Source: Priapulus caudatus
Taxonomy: Eukaryota > Priapulida > Priapulimorpha > Priapulimorphida > Priapulidae
Length of the DNA: 30,255 nt
Reading direction: 5' to 3'
Assembly: GCF_000485595.1 (NCBI RefSeq)
Contig: NW_014577091.1
Location: 217,598 to 247,852 of the forward strand
Part shown: positions 12,901 through 19,850 of the stretch, in pieces
Layout: each line of letters begins with the position of its first letter
Numbering within the stretch: position 1 is the stretch's first letter
Notes under the pieces: generated by a model
Told to the model about the DNA's origin: nothing
The model's input: only the letters and a program-made list of their open reading frames with translations
Databases searched by the model: none
Position numbers and translations under genes: made by a program

Positions 12901-15900
12901 GATTAAAGTATTTAACCATCCATAATAGTTGTTTTCTTAGTTTCGAGCAAAAATGGCTTGATTCTGGCGATAAAATCAAGGAAACAACAACTTCGCGTTT
13001 AGAGCTTCGTTTTCATGTGCAGGACTAGAGCGAGTAGCGGTGAGTCCAATTGGAGGTGTTCCCCTGCTTAGATCCTTAGAGACTTTTAGTATGTTCATTT
13101 AGAGGTTTATTGTAACTGGTTAATAATGAAAAAGCTTCTTTTGCAATTAGTACCAGGTCGAATCATAAAATGCCTGGACTACTAAGCCGTGTCTATATTG
13201 TAAAGCGAACTATATTAAAATGTTATTAAATGAAGGTACTGTTGGACTGTAAAATTAAAATTTGTACATTCTAACCCCCCCTAAAATTTTCTCTCAACGG
13301 ATTTAGACGTTTCACAAAATCGACCCTGGGACTGTGAAATCCGCGGAACTCTCATCCCTGAATATAGGAATTGTGGCAATGCTACCCCTTTACCCCTTCA
13401 CCATCCTTCATAGAGACCTCCTTCACCAGCGATGTCGGAACTCCCAATAGTCGCCTGCGCTGTCCGCCATTGCACGTCTACAGACTCACCGAACGACAGC
13501 AGGAGTTTCGAGATGTTGTTTCCGTACAGCGTACTGCTCTGCGTTGGCAGCCTGCTTGGTAGATCGGTGTAGCCGACGTGTGTCACTCCCTTGTACACGT
13601 ATAGTTCACCCGGCTTCGTCGTCGCAATGTTGCCGCCAGCCTCCGAAGCGAGATCAACCACCACGGACCCGTCTCTCATCGCCTCAATCATTTCCTACGT
13701 TCGATATCAAACATCCAGCTGCTAACTTGTCAGTTCATCCAATATCTCGTTGGTTTAACTAACGACTAATAAGCTCAGCCAATAATTATTAGGTTTGACT
13801 TGTGTAATCGGTTCCTCAGCTCTCAACTAACTATACTAATAGATCCAGCTAATATACCATCAGTTAATTACTCATTGGTTCATTTAATAACTCATCGGAT
13901 AAGATAATAAATAATACGTCTGACTAAAATGTTATCGGATTCGGGTAATACGTCGTCGATTCAACTATTAATTAATCAGTTCTCTTATAATACTACTAAA
14001 GTGCGACCTTCGACTCAAAAACTGTGTCAGGTACGTTTGGCAAAATACTGACCCTAGATATGAGTTTTGGTGCAGGCTTGCCAGGAATGAGTGCCGTCGT
14101 GATGACGATGTCAACTTCCTTGCACTGTTTCATGAACAGATCCATCTCAGCTTTGATAAACTCTGGAGACATCTCCTTTGCATAGCCTCCGGTTCCTTCA
14201 CCAGATTCCTGGCGAACGTCAAACGAGTTATATAAATCGGCAGATAGGCAACCAATTACTTAAACCTGTTAGCGTTACACTTGAATCATCAGGGCCTAAT
14301 CCAAGCCATTTTTCATATCAAATACCGGCGTCCAAAGTACGACCCCCTAGCAAAACACCCAAATAACAAAATTCACAAAACGCCCAAATTAGCAGAGCTC
14401 TGAATTAAATCTCCATGTTTCTATCGTTATGTAGGCACTGTTTTATAATAAAATGCTCATATAAGATCTATAATCTATTATCTGAATAAAATTTTAATGT
14501 TATTATACATCTACGAGCCCTATACCTAAAAAATATTTTCGGCTCTCTGCGCTCGCCAACGGTACTCATATTTTAAGCAGCTAGATTAGCCCCTGATCAT
14601 GCGTTATTATGGTATAAATGTGTAATTTTGACAATGTTTTTAAACATGCTTCCTTGTTTCCAAAATTATGTGTCTCATTTAATACATATTGTCGTGGTTG
14701 TGATGTTATTTACTATATAGCGTGGTCGGTTGCAATTGATCTCTCTGACTGAATTCAAATATATATCCATTTGTTTCCCTAATTCAGAAAAAAATATTCC
14801 TCATTTCTAGATGACTGAATTCAAATTACACGAATCAGGTATTGATCCACAACATAACTGAATGCTATTGTATCGTGCATGGTTTTAGATAACCTTGCAA
14901 GTGCAAACATTCACACGTGATGAAGGCACGCATGCTATCAAGGGATATAATAACTCCCACGAGGTGCAACAACGCATGGGAAGCTGTTAGAGCTCCACTG
15001 TGAATTAACAGGGAAAATTAAACCTAGACATAAACACTACAAATGACAACTTATTGAATAATGTAGACCTGTGCAAGCCGATTCATTTACCTCAATGTCT
15101 ACTTCTAAGAACTCAGCACCCAAAGACTGCACTTGTTCCTTCACTTCCGCTCTGGTGTCGAAACCACGCACTATGGCACCCATGCTTTTCGCTGTTCCGA
15201 TTGCCGAGAGGCCAGCAACGCCACCGCCAATGACCAGAACCTTAGCCGGAGGCACTTTTCCTGCAGCTGTGATCTGACCTGTTGCAAGGATGTATATATG
15301 GGTTTGTGCAGAGGAATGTTTAATTTACGAAAAAGCATTCGTAGAAAAACACTGCTATGATACTATAATATATAGACTAATGTAATATATGTTGCTTACT
15401 ATACCACTACTCACCGATTTATTACTTCACTTTTCATTTTATTATACTTTTTGCATCTCCACAGCATGCAGGTTATAGTAAATGACCGACCAAGCAAATA
15501 TGAAAAAGCGATTCAGGATTTCGATTTCAGAACATTTCTCCCATGATACCTAAACTGCAGTATAATGATAAAACTTCAGAGAATCGTCAGATAACATTCA
15601 CAGTGACTGAAAAACAATTGCTTAACACCTTGTTCGTACAGGAATAGTAGCAGAGCCTTACGTACATTATCTTATGTGCAAGACCCTTATATGGATTCCT
15701 GCAGAGAATTCCCGCGTTGCTAACCGAGAAAAATATCTCATGCATGCTACCACACTCTCGCCCACATGCCTGCCTGCCTGCCCCTCGGCTCCACGCCTAC
15801 CCGCCCCACGCTGCCGTCGCCGTACCTGTGAAGAAGCGGCCAAAGTGGTTGGCGGCCTCGATGACGCCCTTGTAGCCGGAGATGTTCGACATGGAGCTGA

Positions 15901-16432
15901 GCGCGTCGAACACCTGCGCGCGGCTGATGCGTGGCACGCAGTCCATGCCGAACAGCGTGATCTTCTTGGCGGCGAGCTGGTCGACGAGCTCCTTGTTCTG
16001 CGCCGGGTAGACGAAGCTGATCAGCGTGCCGTTCTGGCGCAGCAGCGGCAGCTCGGCGGCGGCCGGCGCGCGCACCTTCAGCACGATGTCCGAGTCGTAC
16101 ACCTTGTTCTTGTCGCCGACGCGCGCGCCCGCTGCCTCGTAGTCCTGGTTGGAGAACTTGGCGCCGACACCGGCGCCCGCCTCCACGTTGACGGTGAAGC
16201 CCTTCTTGGCGAGCGCGGCCGTGACGACCGGGCTGATCGCGACGCGGTTCTCGTTCTTGAAGATCTCCTTCGGGATGCCGATCGTCATCTGCTTGTACGG
16301 CGTGCCGCGCGCCGCCTTCGGCTCAGCCTTCTCTGCCTTAGTGCACATCAGCCGGTTGATCGGCTGCTTCACGGCCTTGCCACAGAAGATGGACGCCTTC
16401 TGAGCCCCCACGTAGGCTCGTAGCAACTGCAT
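798..16432 (-). CDS. NNT: NAD(P) transhydrogenase, mitochondrial; 13 exons, 3' part beyond the window
   Basis: The enzyme couples inward proton movement across the inner mitochondrial membrane to hydride transfer from NADH to NADP+, supplying matrix NADPH. The coding parts are 16432-15826, 15278-15091, 14208-14053, 13694-13490, 4779-4567, 4360-4271, 4082-3946, 3706-3613, 3133-3033, 2762-2579, 2169-1924, 1496-1308 and 949-798. All introns are GT-AG, phases agree throughout, and the sum is 2562 bases (854 codons). Residues 1 to about 43 look like a transit peptide. Domain I follows to about 440, with the Rossmann glycines GGGVAGL at 220-226 and the RQD-loop residues R168, Q173 and D176. Domain II (about 455-854) is a run of hydrophobic helices with the conserved FHSFVG histidine (H683) and NSYSG asparagine (N815). 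Domain III, which binds NADP(H), is not in the window. No frameshift or internal stop was seen. Identification rests on remembered family sequence and is secure. Confidence 0.96.
1308..1496 (-). CDS. NNT: NNT exon: LLLPGRH membrane segment
   Basis: CCCCCACAG|GACTGC opens [20 protein letters not shown] and ends at [12 protein letters not shown] (residues 741-804). Both borders are phase 1. [18 protein letters not shown] across the junction with the next exon is a conserved family block. Introns 11 (1497-1923) and 12 (950-1307) show nothing notable. Confidence 0.94.
1924..2169 (-). CDS. NNT: NNT exon: proton-channel histidine segment
   Basis: TTACGCAG|GCGGCGG opens [20 protein letters not shown], then [20 protein letters not shown] and [20 protein letters not shown] (residues 659-741). 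H683 in FHSFVG corresponds to the membrane histidine shown in the bacterial enzyme to matter for proton translocation. The donor CAG-G|GTATGT is phase 1. Like the first coding exon, it has strongly G/C third positions, in contrast with its AT-rich flanking introns. Confidence 0.95.
2579..2762 (-). CDS. NNT: NNT exon: domain II, beta-type helices
   Basis: GTCTGCAG|ATGATG opens [20 protein letters not shown], then [20 protein letters not shown], ending at GCMGIG (residues 598-659). It corresponds to the start of the bacterial beta subunit. The donor ATT-G|GTAAGC is phase 1. Intron 10 (2170-2578) is very AT-rich on its 5'-gene-distal side (about 2230-2430) with no element recognised. Confidence 0.94.
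3033..3133 (-). CDS. NNT: NNT exon: [13 protein letters not shown] segment
   Basis: GCTTGCAG|CGGATCC completes the split Thr and reads [20 protein letters not shown] through to NVHQ|GTAAAT (residues 564-597). In bacteria this region corresponds to the junction between the alpha and beta subunits; in animals it is continuous. Intron 8 (3134-3612) carries a pyrimidine-rich sense-strand tract near its 3' end. Confidence 0.94.
3222..3320. repeat. GA-rich microsatellite
   Basis: A pure purine run of GGGAGA and (GA)n units lies in NNT intron 8. In the NNT transcript it reads as a CU tract about 90 bases upstream of the exon acceptor at 3134, so it could act as a long polypyrimidine region. Confidence 0.85.
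3613..3706 (-). CDS. NNT: NNT exon: membrane helix and [10 protein letters not shown] loop
   Basis: TTCTTAG|ATCCTGG opens [20 protein letters not shown] followed by [11 protein letters not shown], a conserved helix plus basic loop (residues 533-563). The donor CCGA|GTGAGT is phase 1; the split codon joins to threonine with the next exon, giving KRPTDPPEYNY as in other animal NNTs. Confidence 0.95.
3946..4082 (-). CDS. NNT: NNT exon: membrane helices, [13 protein letters not shown] block
   Basis: CCTGCAG|GCTACC opens [20 protein letters not shown] and continues [17 protein letters not shown], one of the most conserved blocks of domain II. The exon ends in phase 0 at TTPQ|GTAAGC (residues 487-532). 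Intron 7 (3707-3945) shows nothing notable. Confidence 0.95.
4271..4360 (-). CDS. NNT: NNT exon: first part of the membrane domain
   Basis: TTTGCAG|GTCTCAC opens [17 protein letters not shown], which matches the LTGILGLG segment of animal NNT at the start of the membrane domain, followed by [10 protein letters not shown]. The exon is 90 bp, phase 1 to phase 1 (residues 457-487). The donor GTCG|GTAAGT is close to consensus. Introns 5 (206 bp) and 6 (188 bp) are the shortest in the gene. Confidence 0.94.
4567..4779 (-). CDS. NNT: NNT exon: linker between domains I and II
   Basis: CCATTTAG|GTGATGG opens [20 protein letters not shown] and ends in [16 protein letters not shown] (residues 386-457). 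It covers the end of domain I, a proline-rich stretch (PPPPPK) and the approach to the first membrane helix. Linker sequence is variable in the family, and this is the least conserved exon of the set. Both borders are phase 1; donor ACA-G|GTCAGT. It is the first exon after the large intron. Confidence 0.93.
4802..4850. repeat. CACG/CA microsatellite
   Basis: Short imperfect run of CACG, GCACGCA and CA units, just inside the acceptor end of NNT intron 4. Confidence 0.75.
5803..5850. repeat. Left member of a long-distance inverted repeat
   Basis: TAGTCCAGGCATTTTATGAT (5803) continues through TCGACC, then CAAAAGAAGCTTTTTCA. The same two blocks (26 and 17 bases, exact, with a different spacer) occur inverted at 13127-13181. 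CTA precedes this copy and follows the other. They could be the terminal repeats of one 7.4-kb element or two inverted MITE ends. Confidence 0.75.
5898..6778. mobile_element. Non-autonomous hAT-type MITE, intronic copy
   Basis: Terminal inverted repeats GTGCTCGAAATAA (left, first A of CAGTG lost) and TTATTTCGAGCACTG (right) bound an element of about 880 bp. It is flanked by CAAAAGTC (5890-5897) and CAAAAGTT (6779-6786), a 7-of-8 match of the length hATs make. Inside each end lie repeated GGTTGTCC/GGACAACC words, including the palindrome GGTTGTCC-TGC-GGACAACC. There is no transposase. Related copies sit in repeats A and B with different flanks, so this is an independent insertion. Confidence 0.85.
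7270..8870. repeat. GGA-rich minisatellite, eight units with a conserved core
   Basis: About 70-base cores start near 7352, 7593, 7766, 7919, 8150, 8330, 8500 and 8681. Each reads roughly TTACCGCACACGTGATGGCC, then ATACTCAACAAAGGC, TCCACGCCGCTAGCAGC and CTTCATAGGTGAGG. They are separated by 80-170 bases of almost pure purine (GGAGG, GAGGGAGG). Spacing runs 150-240 bases, mostly near 175-180. The plus strand is the purine strand; NNT pre-mRNA carries the pyrimidine complement. Open frames here encode only Ser/Pro/Leu or Glu/Gly/Arg low-complexity strings and are not genes. Confidence 0.92.
8940..12153 (+). mobile_element. Decayed autonomous-type hAT transposon
   Basis: The left end CAGGGATGAAAATTAGC...GCCAGTCGCC (8940-8969) is matched in inverse by GGCGACTGGC...GTTCATCCCTG (12121-12153). 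CAACC flanks both ends (in the bases just before 8940 and at 12154), a partial target duplication. The 18-base palindrome ATTCGCCAGGTGGCGAAT (9012-9029) is subterminal. The interior carries transposase remains on the plus strand. The 3.2-kb length fits a complete but mutated hAT. Confidence 0.85.
9821..11846 (+). pseudogene. hAT-family transposase remnant
   Basis: Recognisable pieces appear in order but in different frames. [15 protein letters not shown] (about 10254-10300) resembles the DGSTD catalytic-core segment of ZNF862-like hAT proteins. [17 protein letters not shown] follows at about 10330-10380, [13 protein letters not shown] at about 10449-10487, and [12 protein letters not shown] at about 10547-10582. 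SPSSAEAER[12 protein letters not shown] (11469-11519) is the C-terminal hAT dimerisation motif, interrupted by TGA at 11493. An acidic tail, [17 protein letters not shown], ends at TGA 11844-11846. The start is uncertain; an ATG near 9821 opens a short plausible N-terminal frame. With several frameshifts and stops it cannot make active protein. Confidence 0.85.
12160..12465 (+). pseudogene. Frameshifted cysteine-rich CXC-like domain fragment
   Basis: One frame reads [23 protein letters not shown] (CxC-x3-C-x4-CxC, about 12327-12391) and the next continues [10 protein letters not shown] (about 12397-12430). Together they resemble the tesmin/TSO1-like cysteine repeats found at the end of transposon-associated invertebrate proteins. 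A TAG at about 12256 interrupts the upstream part. It begins just outside the right end of the hAT element, so it probably belongs to a different, older element. Function unknown; the family assignment is by motif only. Confidence 0.55.
12572..12770. repeat. Tandem duplication, about 111-base unit, two copies
   Basis: AGAACAATAGAAAGCAGTGT...AACAAAAGACA...GAGTCAG at 12577 onward recurs as AGAACATAGAAAGTAGTGTT...AACAAAAGACA...GAGTCAG from 12687. The copies differ by small indels and substitutions. No coding potential seen. Confidence 0.75.
13127..13181. repeat. Right member of the long-distance inverted repeat
   Basis: Reverse complement of 5803-5850, with a spacer of about ten bases instead of five between its two exact blocks. 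It lies about 300 bases from the NNT exon donor at 13490. Confidence 0.75.
13490..13694 (-). CDS. NNT: NNT exon: domain I, C-terminal part
   Basis: ACGTAG|GAAATG opens [20 protein letters not shown], then [20 protein letters not shown], both hallmark domain I stretches, and the exon ends at KLLLSFG (residues 318-385 plus one base). The donor G|GTGAGT is phase 1 and rejoins [10 protein letters not shown] at 4779, on the far side of the 8.7-kb repeat-filled intron 4. Codon use is G/C-leaning at third positions. Confidence 0.95.
14053..14208 (-). CDS. NNT: NNT exon: domain I, middle
   Basis: CGCCAG|GAATCT opens a 52-codon exon (residues 266-317). It begins [17 protein letters not shown] and includes [19 protein letters not shown], a signature stretch of domain I that borders the NAD(H) site. 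The donor AGG|GTCAGT is phase 0. Intron 3 (13695-14052, 358 bp) is AT-rich with loose TCAGTT/AATTAAT repetition and no recognisable element. Confidence 0.94.
15091..15278 (-). CDS. NNT: NNT exon: NAD(H)-binding Rossmann motif
   Basis: The acceptor AACAG|GT completes the split glycine and gives [20 protein letters not shown]. The exon holds the nucleotide-binding GxGxxG of domain I and the following FDTR, whose acidic residue is expected to contact the adenosine ribose. It codes residues 203-265 and ends in phase 0 at DIE|GTAAAT. Intron 1 (15279-15825) is 547 bp and intron 2 (14209-15090) is 882 bp; I saw no element in either. Confidence 0.95.
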
Positions 16433-16437
16433 GGTGC
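15826..16437 (-). CDS. NNT: NNT exon with start codon: transit peptide and first part of domain I
   Basis: This exon codes residues 1-202 plus one base. I place the start at ATG 16432. The upstream in-frame ATG at 16483 is rejected because a pyrimidine-rich CAG acceptor (16440-16438) sits just before GCACC-ATG, so the bases upstream are intron. The first 35 or so residues ([16 protein letters not shown]...) are rich in Arg, Lys and hydroxylated residues and poor in acidic ones, as expected for mitochondrial import. [14 protein letters not shown] (about 45-58) opens the AlaDH/PNT N-terminal fold, and [10 protein letters not shown] (167-176) is the RQD loop at the hydride-transfer site. The donor is ACA-G|GTACGG, phase 1. 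Third codon positions are strongly G/C, unlike several later exons. Confidence 0.95.
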
Positions 16438-16440
16438 CTG

Positions 16441-16735
16441 CGTGGGAGACGTAGAAAACACTTATGAAAGCACCTTCCTTCAAGGTTCAATCTACAAATT
16501 TTCTAGAGAAAATTTCACGATGAACCATAAATATGACGACTTCAGTGACTTGTAACTGATATTACAAGTTGACAGGACTAATGAACTGCCACCAGCAAAT
16601 TCTCTATGTAATTTACTATTTGTAATTAAATTTTTCAGGCTATATATATTATAATTTTGTAGTATTATTCAGGCTTTCAGATTTGAAAAGTACAGGAGGA
16701 CTACTAATGACTCCCCTAGGACACCATAGGGGGTC
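16441..16735. other. Region upstream of the first NNT coding exon
   Basis: AT-rich sequence expected to be the 5'-UTR intron, because an acceptor at 16438 precedes the start codon. I could not find the non-coding first exon or a core promoter by eye. Confidence 0.5.
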
Positions 16736-16748
16736 TTTTCACGCTCCA

Positions 16749-16942
16749 TAATCACACCCTTAAGAGGCATGATGGAGAGCTCCACTAAAAAATCACACCC
16801 TTAAGAGGCATGATGGAGAGCTCCACTAAAAAATCACACCCTTAAGAGGCATGATGGAGGGCTCCACTAAAAATCACACCTTTAAAAGGGATGATGGAGA
16901 GCTCCGTGAGGGCTCTCCATCATGCCTCTTGGTGTGTGATGA
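16749..16942. repeat. 41-base tandem repeat with terminal fold-back
   Basis: Four units of ATCACACCCTTAAGAGGCAT followed by GATGGAGAGCTCCACTAAAA start near 16751, 16792, 16833 and 16873 (periods 41, 41, 40). The array ends with an inverted part-unit, GGCTCTCCATCATGCCTCTT then GGTGTGTGAT (16912-16941), so it can fold back on its last unit. Confidence 0.9.
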
Positions 16943-18057
16943 TGGAATCATGACCAATCCTCAGTCTAGAGTGAAATCCAAAACGGAAATTGGGATGTCA
17001 TGTCAATCTACTGATTATCATTCATCTTCACCTTCATTCATTCAATGGCTTCGTCAGGATTACATTCTTTTCATCCAACAACCCAACACTAGCACACAGA
17101 TTAATAAAAGAGTTGATCGGATGTAAAAATAAACTTGTTTTATTTATTCTGATTTCCATCCTTAGAGATTCTAATCCATGTACCTGCATATTTCAGCACA
17201 AAATATCATCACAATCCATCAACAAACTAGCCAAATTACTTGTACGTAGTAGCCACGTATGTAGCCCCTCCAGCCCTACGACTGTTTCACGTCGACAGAA
17301 AACCACTTCTCGTCACGTATAGTAGAAAACGAGCAGGTAACTTGTGGCTACCGTATAGGTACCTGTATTTGGATGCTGTTGTTTAGTTGTATTTATATAT
17401 ATATATAAACCAGAGGGTAGTAACCAAACCTGTACCTCTGCCATACGTTCAGTTACTTACACACCACAAATAGTTGTGTGTTGCTAACCTTTTTGTACCC
17501 CCCTACATTGAGAACTCTATGGAGCGCTATTTCAACATAATAGACATACGTTTGGTGCGCGATTTCAACCACTTTTATGAGGCGCGATGATGCGCGCACC
17601 ATGGCACAATTTCGGGTGCGCGGTGGAGCGCGAGCGCGATCGCGCCCCTTAAAAATGAAAGCCTGATTATTTGTTCATTTGGCTCCATTCATGGAACATA
17701 AACTTTACTTTATTTTAAAATCAAGTAGGTCAGAATAATTTAAACTTGAGGGAATTCAGCATGTCACATGCAGACTAACAACAATAAAACTATTTTTAGT
17801 ATCCTGCTCAACTTTCCGGATCGAATTACCATTCATACTGTGTACTTTGCTGTTCTTTTCCAGTAAAACCAACATGCACGATACACACGTGCACCTTTTT
17901 ATCCAGGCAAAAAAACCAATGGCTTCATTTCTCATTTTTAATCACATAAAAAACGTACTTCTTTTCGGGTAAGACTTCAGAGTATATTTCGCATTAACTT
18001 GACAATAATAAAATGCTTCAATTTACAACGTGTTGCCTACGATGTTACAGAGAAATT
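16943..18057. other. Non-coding stretch with a CpG-rich patch
   Basis: No gene or transposon recognised. A short (TA)n run lies at about 17394-17408. A CG-rich patch at about 17555-17645 contains GGTGCGCG, GCGCGATGATGCGCGC and GCGATCGCGC in otherwise AT-rich DNA. It could be an unmethylated island or promoter-proximal DNA, but nothing else supports that. Confidence 0.4.
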
Positions 18058-18061
18058 TTAA

Positions 18062-18659
18062 AGGGACAGTAGCCTCTAGGATTTTACTGCATACAACTGT
18101 ACTTACTGTATAACAAATCGTTTATACCCACACGTATTTGTTACCAGATACCTAATTTAATTGTTATAATTATTTACACATCAACGCTACAAAATTTGAA
18201 CGGCGCCATGACACCCGTGACCGTGCTGCCACCTCAAAAAAGTTGCGTATTTGATAATTTATTTTGCACGTTACAGACCGAGGGCTAATCACAAAAGTGC
18301 AATTATATTTATACCTAAATGCTATTTAACCAAACGATATTCATTTTAGGGCAAATTTATCCATATTATAACTGAAACTATATGTCGTTTATAAGATATT
18401 ACAATCCTTTTGCTGTTAAATGAATAAATAAGAAACACCCTCGGTCTGTAGCTTTTGGCTGGAAAGTGGTTTTGCGCAACTTATCAGATCGTGCGCTTTG
18501 AGTGGCGCCACCGTCGTTGTAATCAAACTGTAGTCGTTGGTTTTAAAACATTTTTTTTAAATATTTTGAATAGTGATTGAACCATGAAACTTTTCATTTA
18601 GCATAATTATAACCTAAATTAGCTGAAAATAACCCTAGAATCTAGAGTAAACTCTCCCT
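18062..18659. mobile_element. TTAA-flanked fold-back element
   Basis: TTAA (18058-18061) then AGGGACAGT at the left, and ACTCTCCCT then TTAA (18660-18663) at the right, give a 598-bp element with short inverted ends and a TTAA target, as for piggyBac-type elements. The interior is a large imperfect palindrome: ACAGACCGAGGG (18273-18284) against CCCTCGGTCTGT (18438-18449), with GGCGCCA blocks further out. No transposase is present. Confidence 0.7.
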
Positions 18660-18663
18660 TTAA

Positions 18664-19100
18664 ATAACTTAAAGCATAGAAATCTTATAACATGATATCC
18701 TGAAATATAGGCTTTCATTGAAGTTAGATCTATTTATAACTTCAGCCGGTATTTGTTACATATTTTGTTACTGTATTACCAAAAAGTGATAACCATAATG
18801 GATATATTATAACCTTAACTTTTCACTTACACCCAACAGCCAAGCATCTAAAACATGAAGCTTTATACGCAACTAATAAAGCAGTTAAATAAATAAAGAT
18901 ATATTTGTAGCGATGCATCACAGTCGTATAGGAAGAAAATTATGTCACGTCTTTGCAAATATGCAATGACAGCTTTGTTATAGAGATCATCAGCTTATCT
19001 TGGAATTAATGTATAATATATGTGTTATATTAAACTTGATTTTACATCAACTTTGGTAGAGGCACGTATTAATTTATTAGTATTAGTACTATTACTAGTA
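18664..19100. other. AT-rich sequence, no feature recognised
   Basis: No coding frame, repeat or terminal repeat was noticed here. Confidence 0.4.
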
Positions 19101-19527
19101 TCTATACTATTAAAGTAAGACATTTCCGCTAAAAACTCCGAAGGGGGTGAATGGCTGGGCGTGAAATGTACACCACGTATCGACAATGATTCCGTATCCT
19201 GCCTCTCAACTTTGGAAGAAAATGTAACCTCCGAAAATGTAATTTTGCGAGGGAAACCTTTAAAATCTGTACACAATCTATAAATAGAACGAGGGAATAT
19301 ACACACAGCATCACGTACGTGTCAATCCATGATGTATTACTGTAATGTCGCAGTGTCCTCATCGCTAGGACATTTGTCTCCTACAATGGGATTCCGTGTT
19401 CGAGTCCCAGATGGGGAACTTATTTTCCCCTTTTTTCCTTTCTTCCCTTTACCTAGGTACCTCTTTAGTATGTATTATTTTTCCCTCCGGAGTTTTCAGC
19501 CAAAATGTCTTACTTTAATAGTATAGA
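19101..19527. mobile_element. 427-bp fold-back element with tRNA-like segment
   Basis: TCTATACTATTAAAGTAAGA (19101) continues about 20 bases through ACATTT to AAAACTCCG and is repeated in inverse at 19488-19527, with the outer 25 bases identical. Inside, TGTCCT-CATCGCT-AGGACA (19354-19372) forms a 6-bp stem with a 7-base loop like an anticodon arm, and GTTCGAGTCCC (19398-19408) fits a pol III B box. It could be a MITE carrying a tRNA-derived piece; the TC start also resembles a Helitron 5' end. Confidence 0.7.
19354..19408 (+). ncRNA. tRNA-derived (SINE-like) segment, not a functional tRNA
   Basis: An anticodon-arm-like hairpin followed by a B-box-like GTTCGAGTCCC. No clear A box, D arm or acceptor stem pairing was found, so it is a relic rather than a working tRNA gene. 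Confidence 0.4.
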
Positions 19528-19620
19528 TTTATTTTTAATTTATAAATTTATTTAATTTATTTTTTAATTTATTAATTATTTTTATTTTTAATGTCTTTTA
19601 TCTTTTGATTTCTTATTTAT

Positions 19621-19850
19621 TTGGGATGGGAGGGGATGGCATGGGATGGCATGGGATGGGATGGGATGGGATGGCATGGGATGGGATGGGATGGGATGGC
19701 ATGGCATGGCATGGGTATGTCATGGGATGGTCATGGGATGGATGAGATGGGGATGGGATGGGATGCGATGGCTGGGATGTGGATGCTGATATGGGATATG
19801 GCGATGGATGGCCATGTAATTGGGATGGGATTATTGGAATTCTCATAGCA
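19621..19850. repeat. GGATG/GGGATGGC satellite (copy A)
   Basis: A pentamer-based array of GGGAT and GGCAT units. Its open frames (MGWDGM-type) are repeat translations, not genes. It marks the left limit of homology between A and B. Confidence 0.9.

Larger units (their letters stand above)
4780..13489 (-). other. NNT: NNT intron 4, 8.7 kb, repeat-filled
   Basis: This single intron makes up more than half of the visible gene span. It holds, left to right, about 1 kb without a recognised element (4850-5800), an inverted-repeat end (5803), a hAT-type MITE (5898-6778), about 400 bp of unassigned AT-rich sequence, a GGA minisatellite (7270-8870), a decayed hAT transposon (8940-12153), a CXC-like fragment (12160-12465), a tandem duplication (12572-12770) and the partner inverted repeat (13127-13181). 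No NNT exon is missing inside it, because the flanking exons join in phase with family-like sequence. Confidence 0.9.

Noticed and set aside
15674-16423. A 249-codon plus-strand frame
   Set aside because: It is the antisense shadow of the GC-rich first NNT coding exon, whose minus-strand frame matches the family.
16433-16483. An upstream in-frame ATG giving 17 extra N-terminal residues to NNT
   Set aside because: A pyrimidine-rich CAG acceptor lies between it and the ATG at 16432, so it is most likely intronic.
16749-16942. Regular repeats that could suggest a CRISPR array
   Set aside because: The 41-base units abut without unique spacers and the setting is eukaryotic.
19354-19408. A functional tRNA gene
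   Set aside because: Only one hairpin and a B-box-like string are present; acceptor stem, D arm and A box could not be found.
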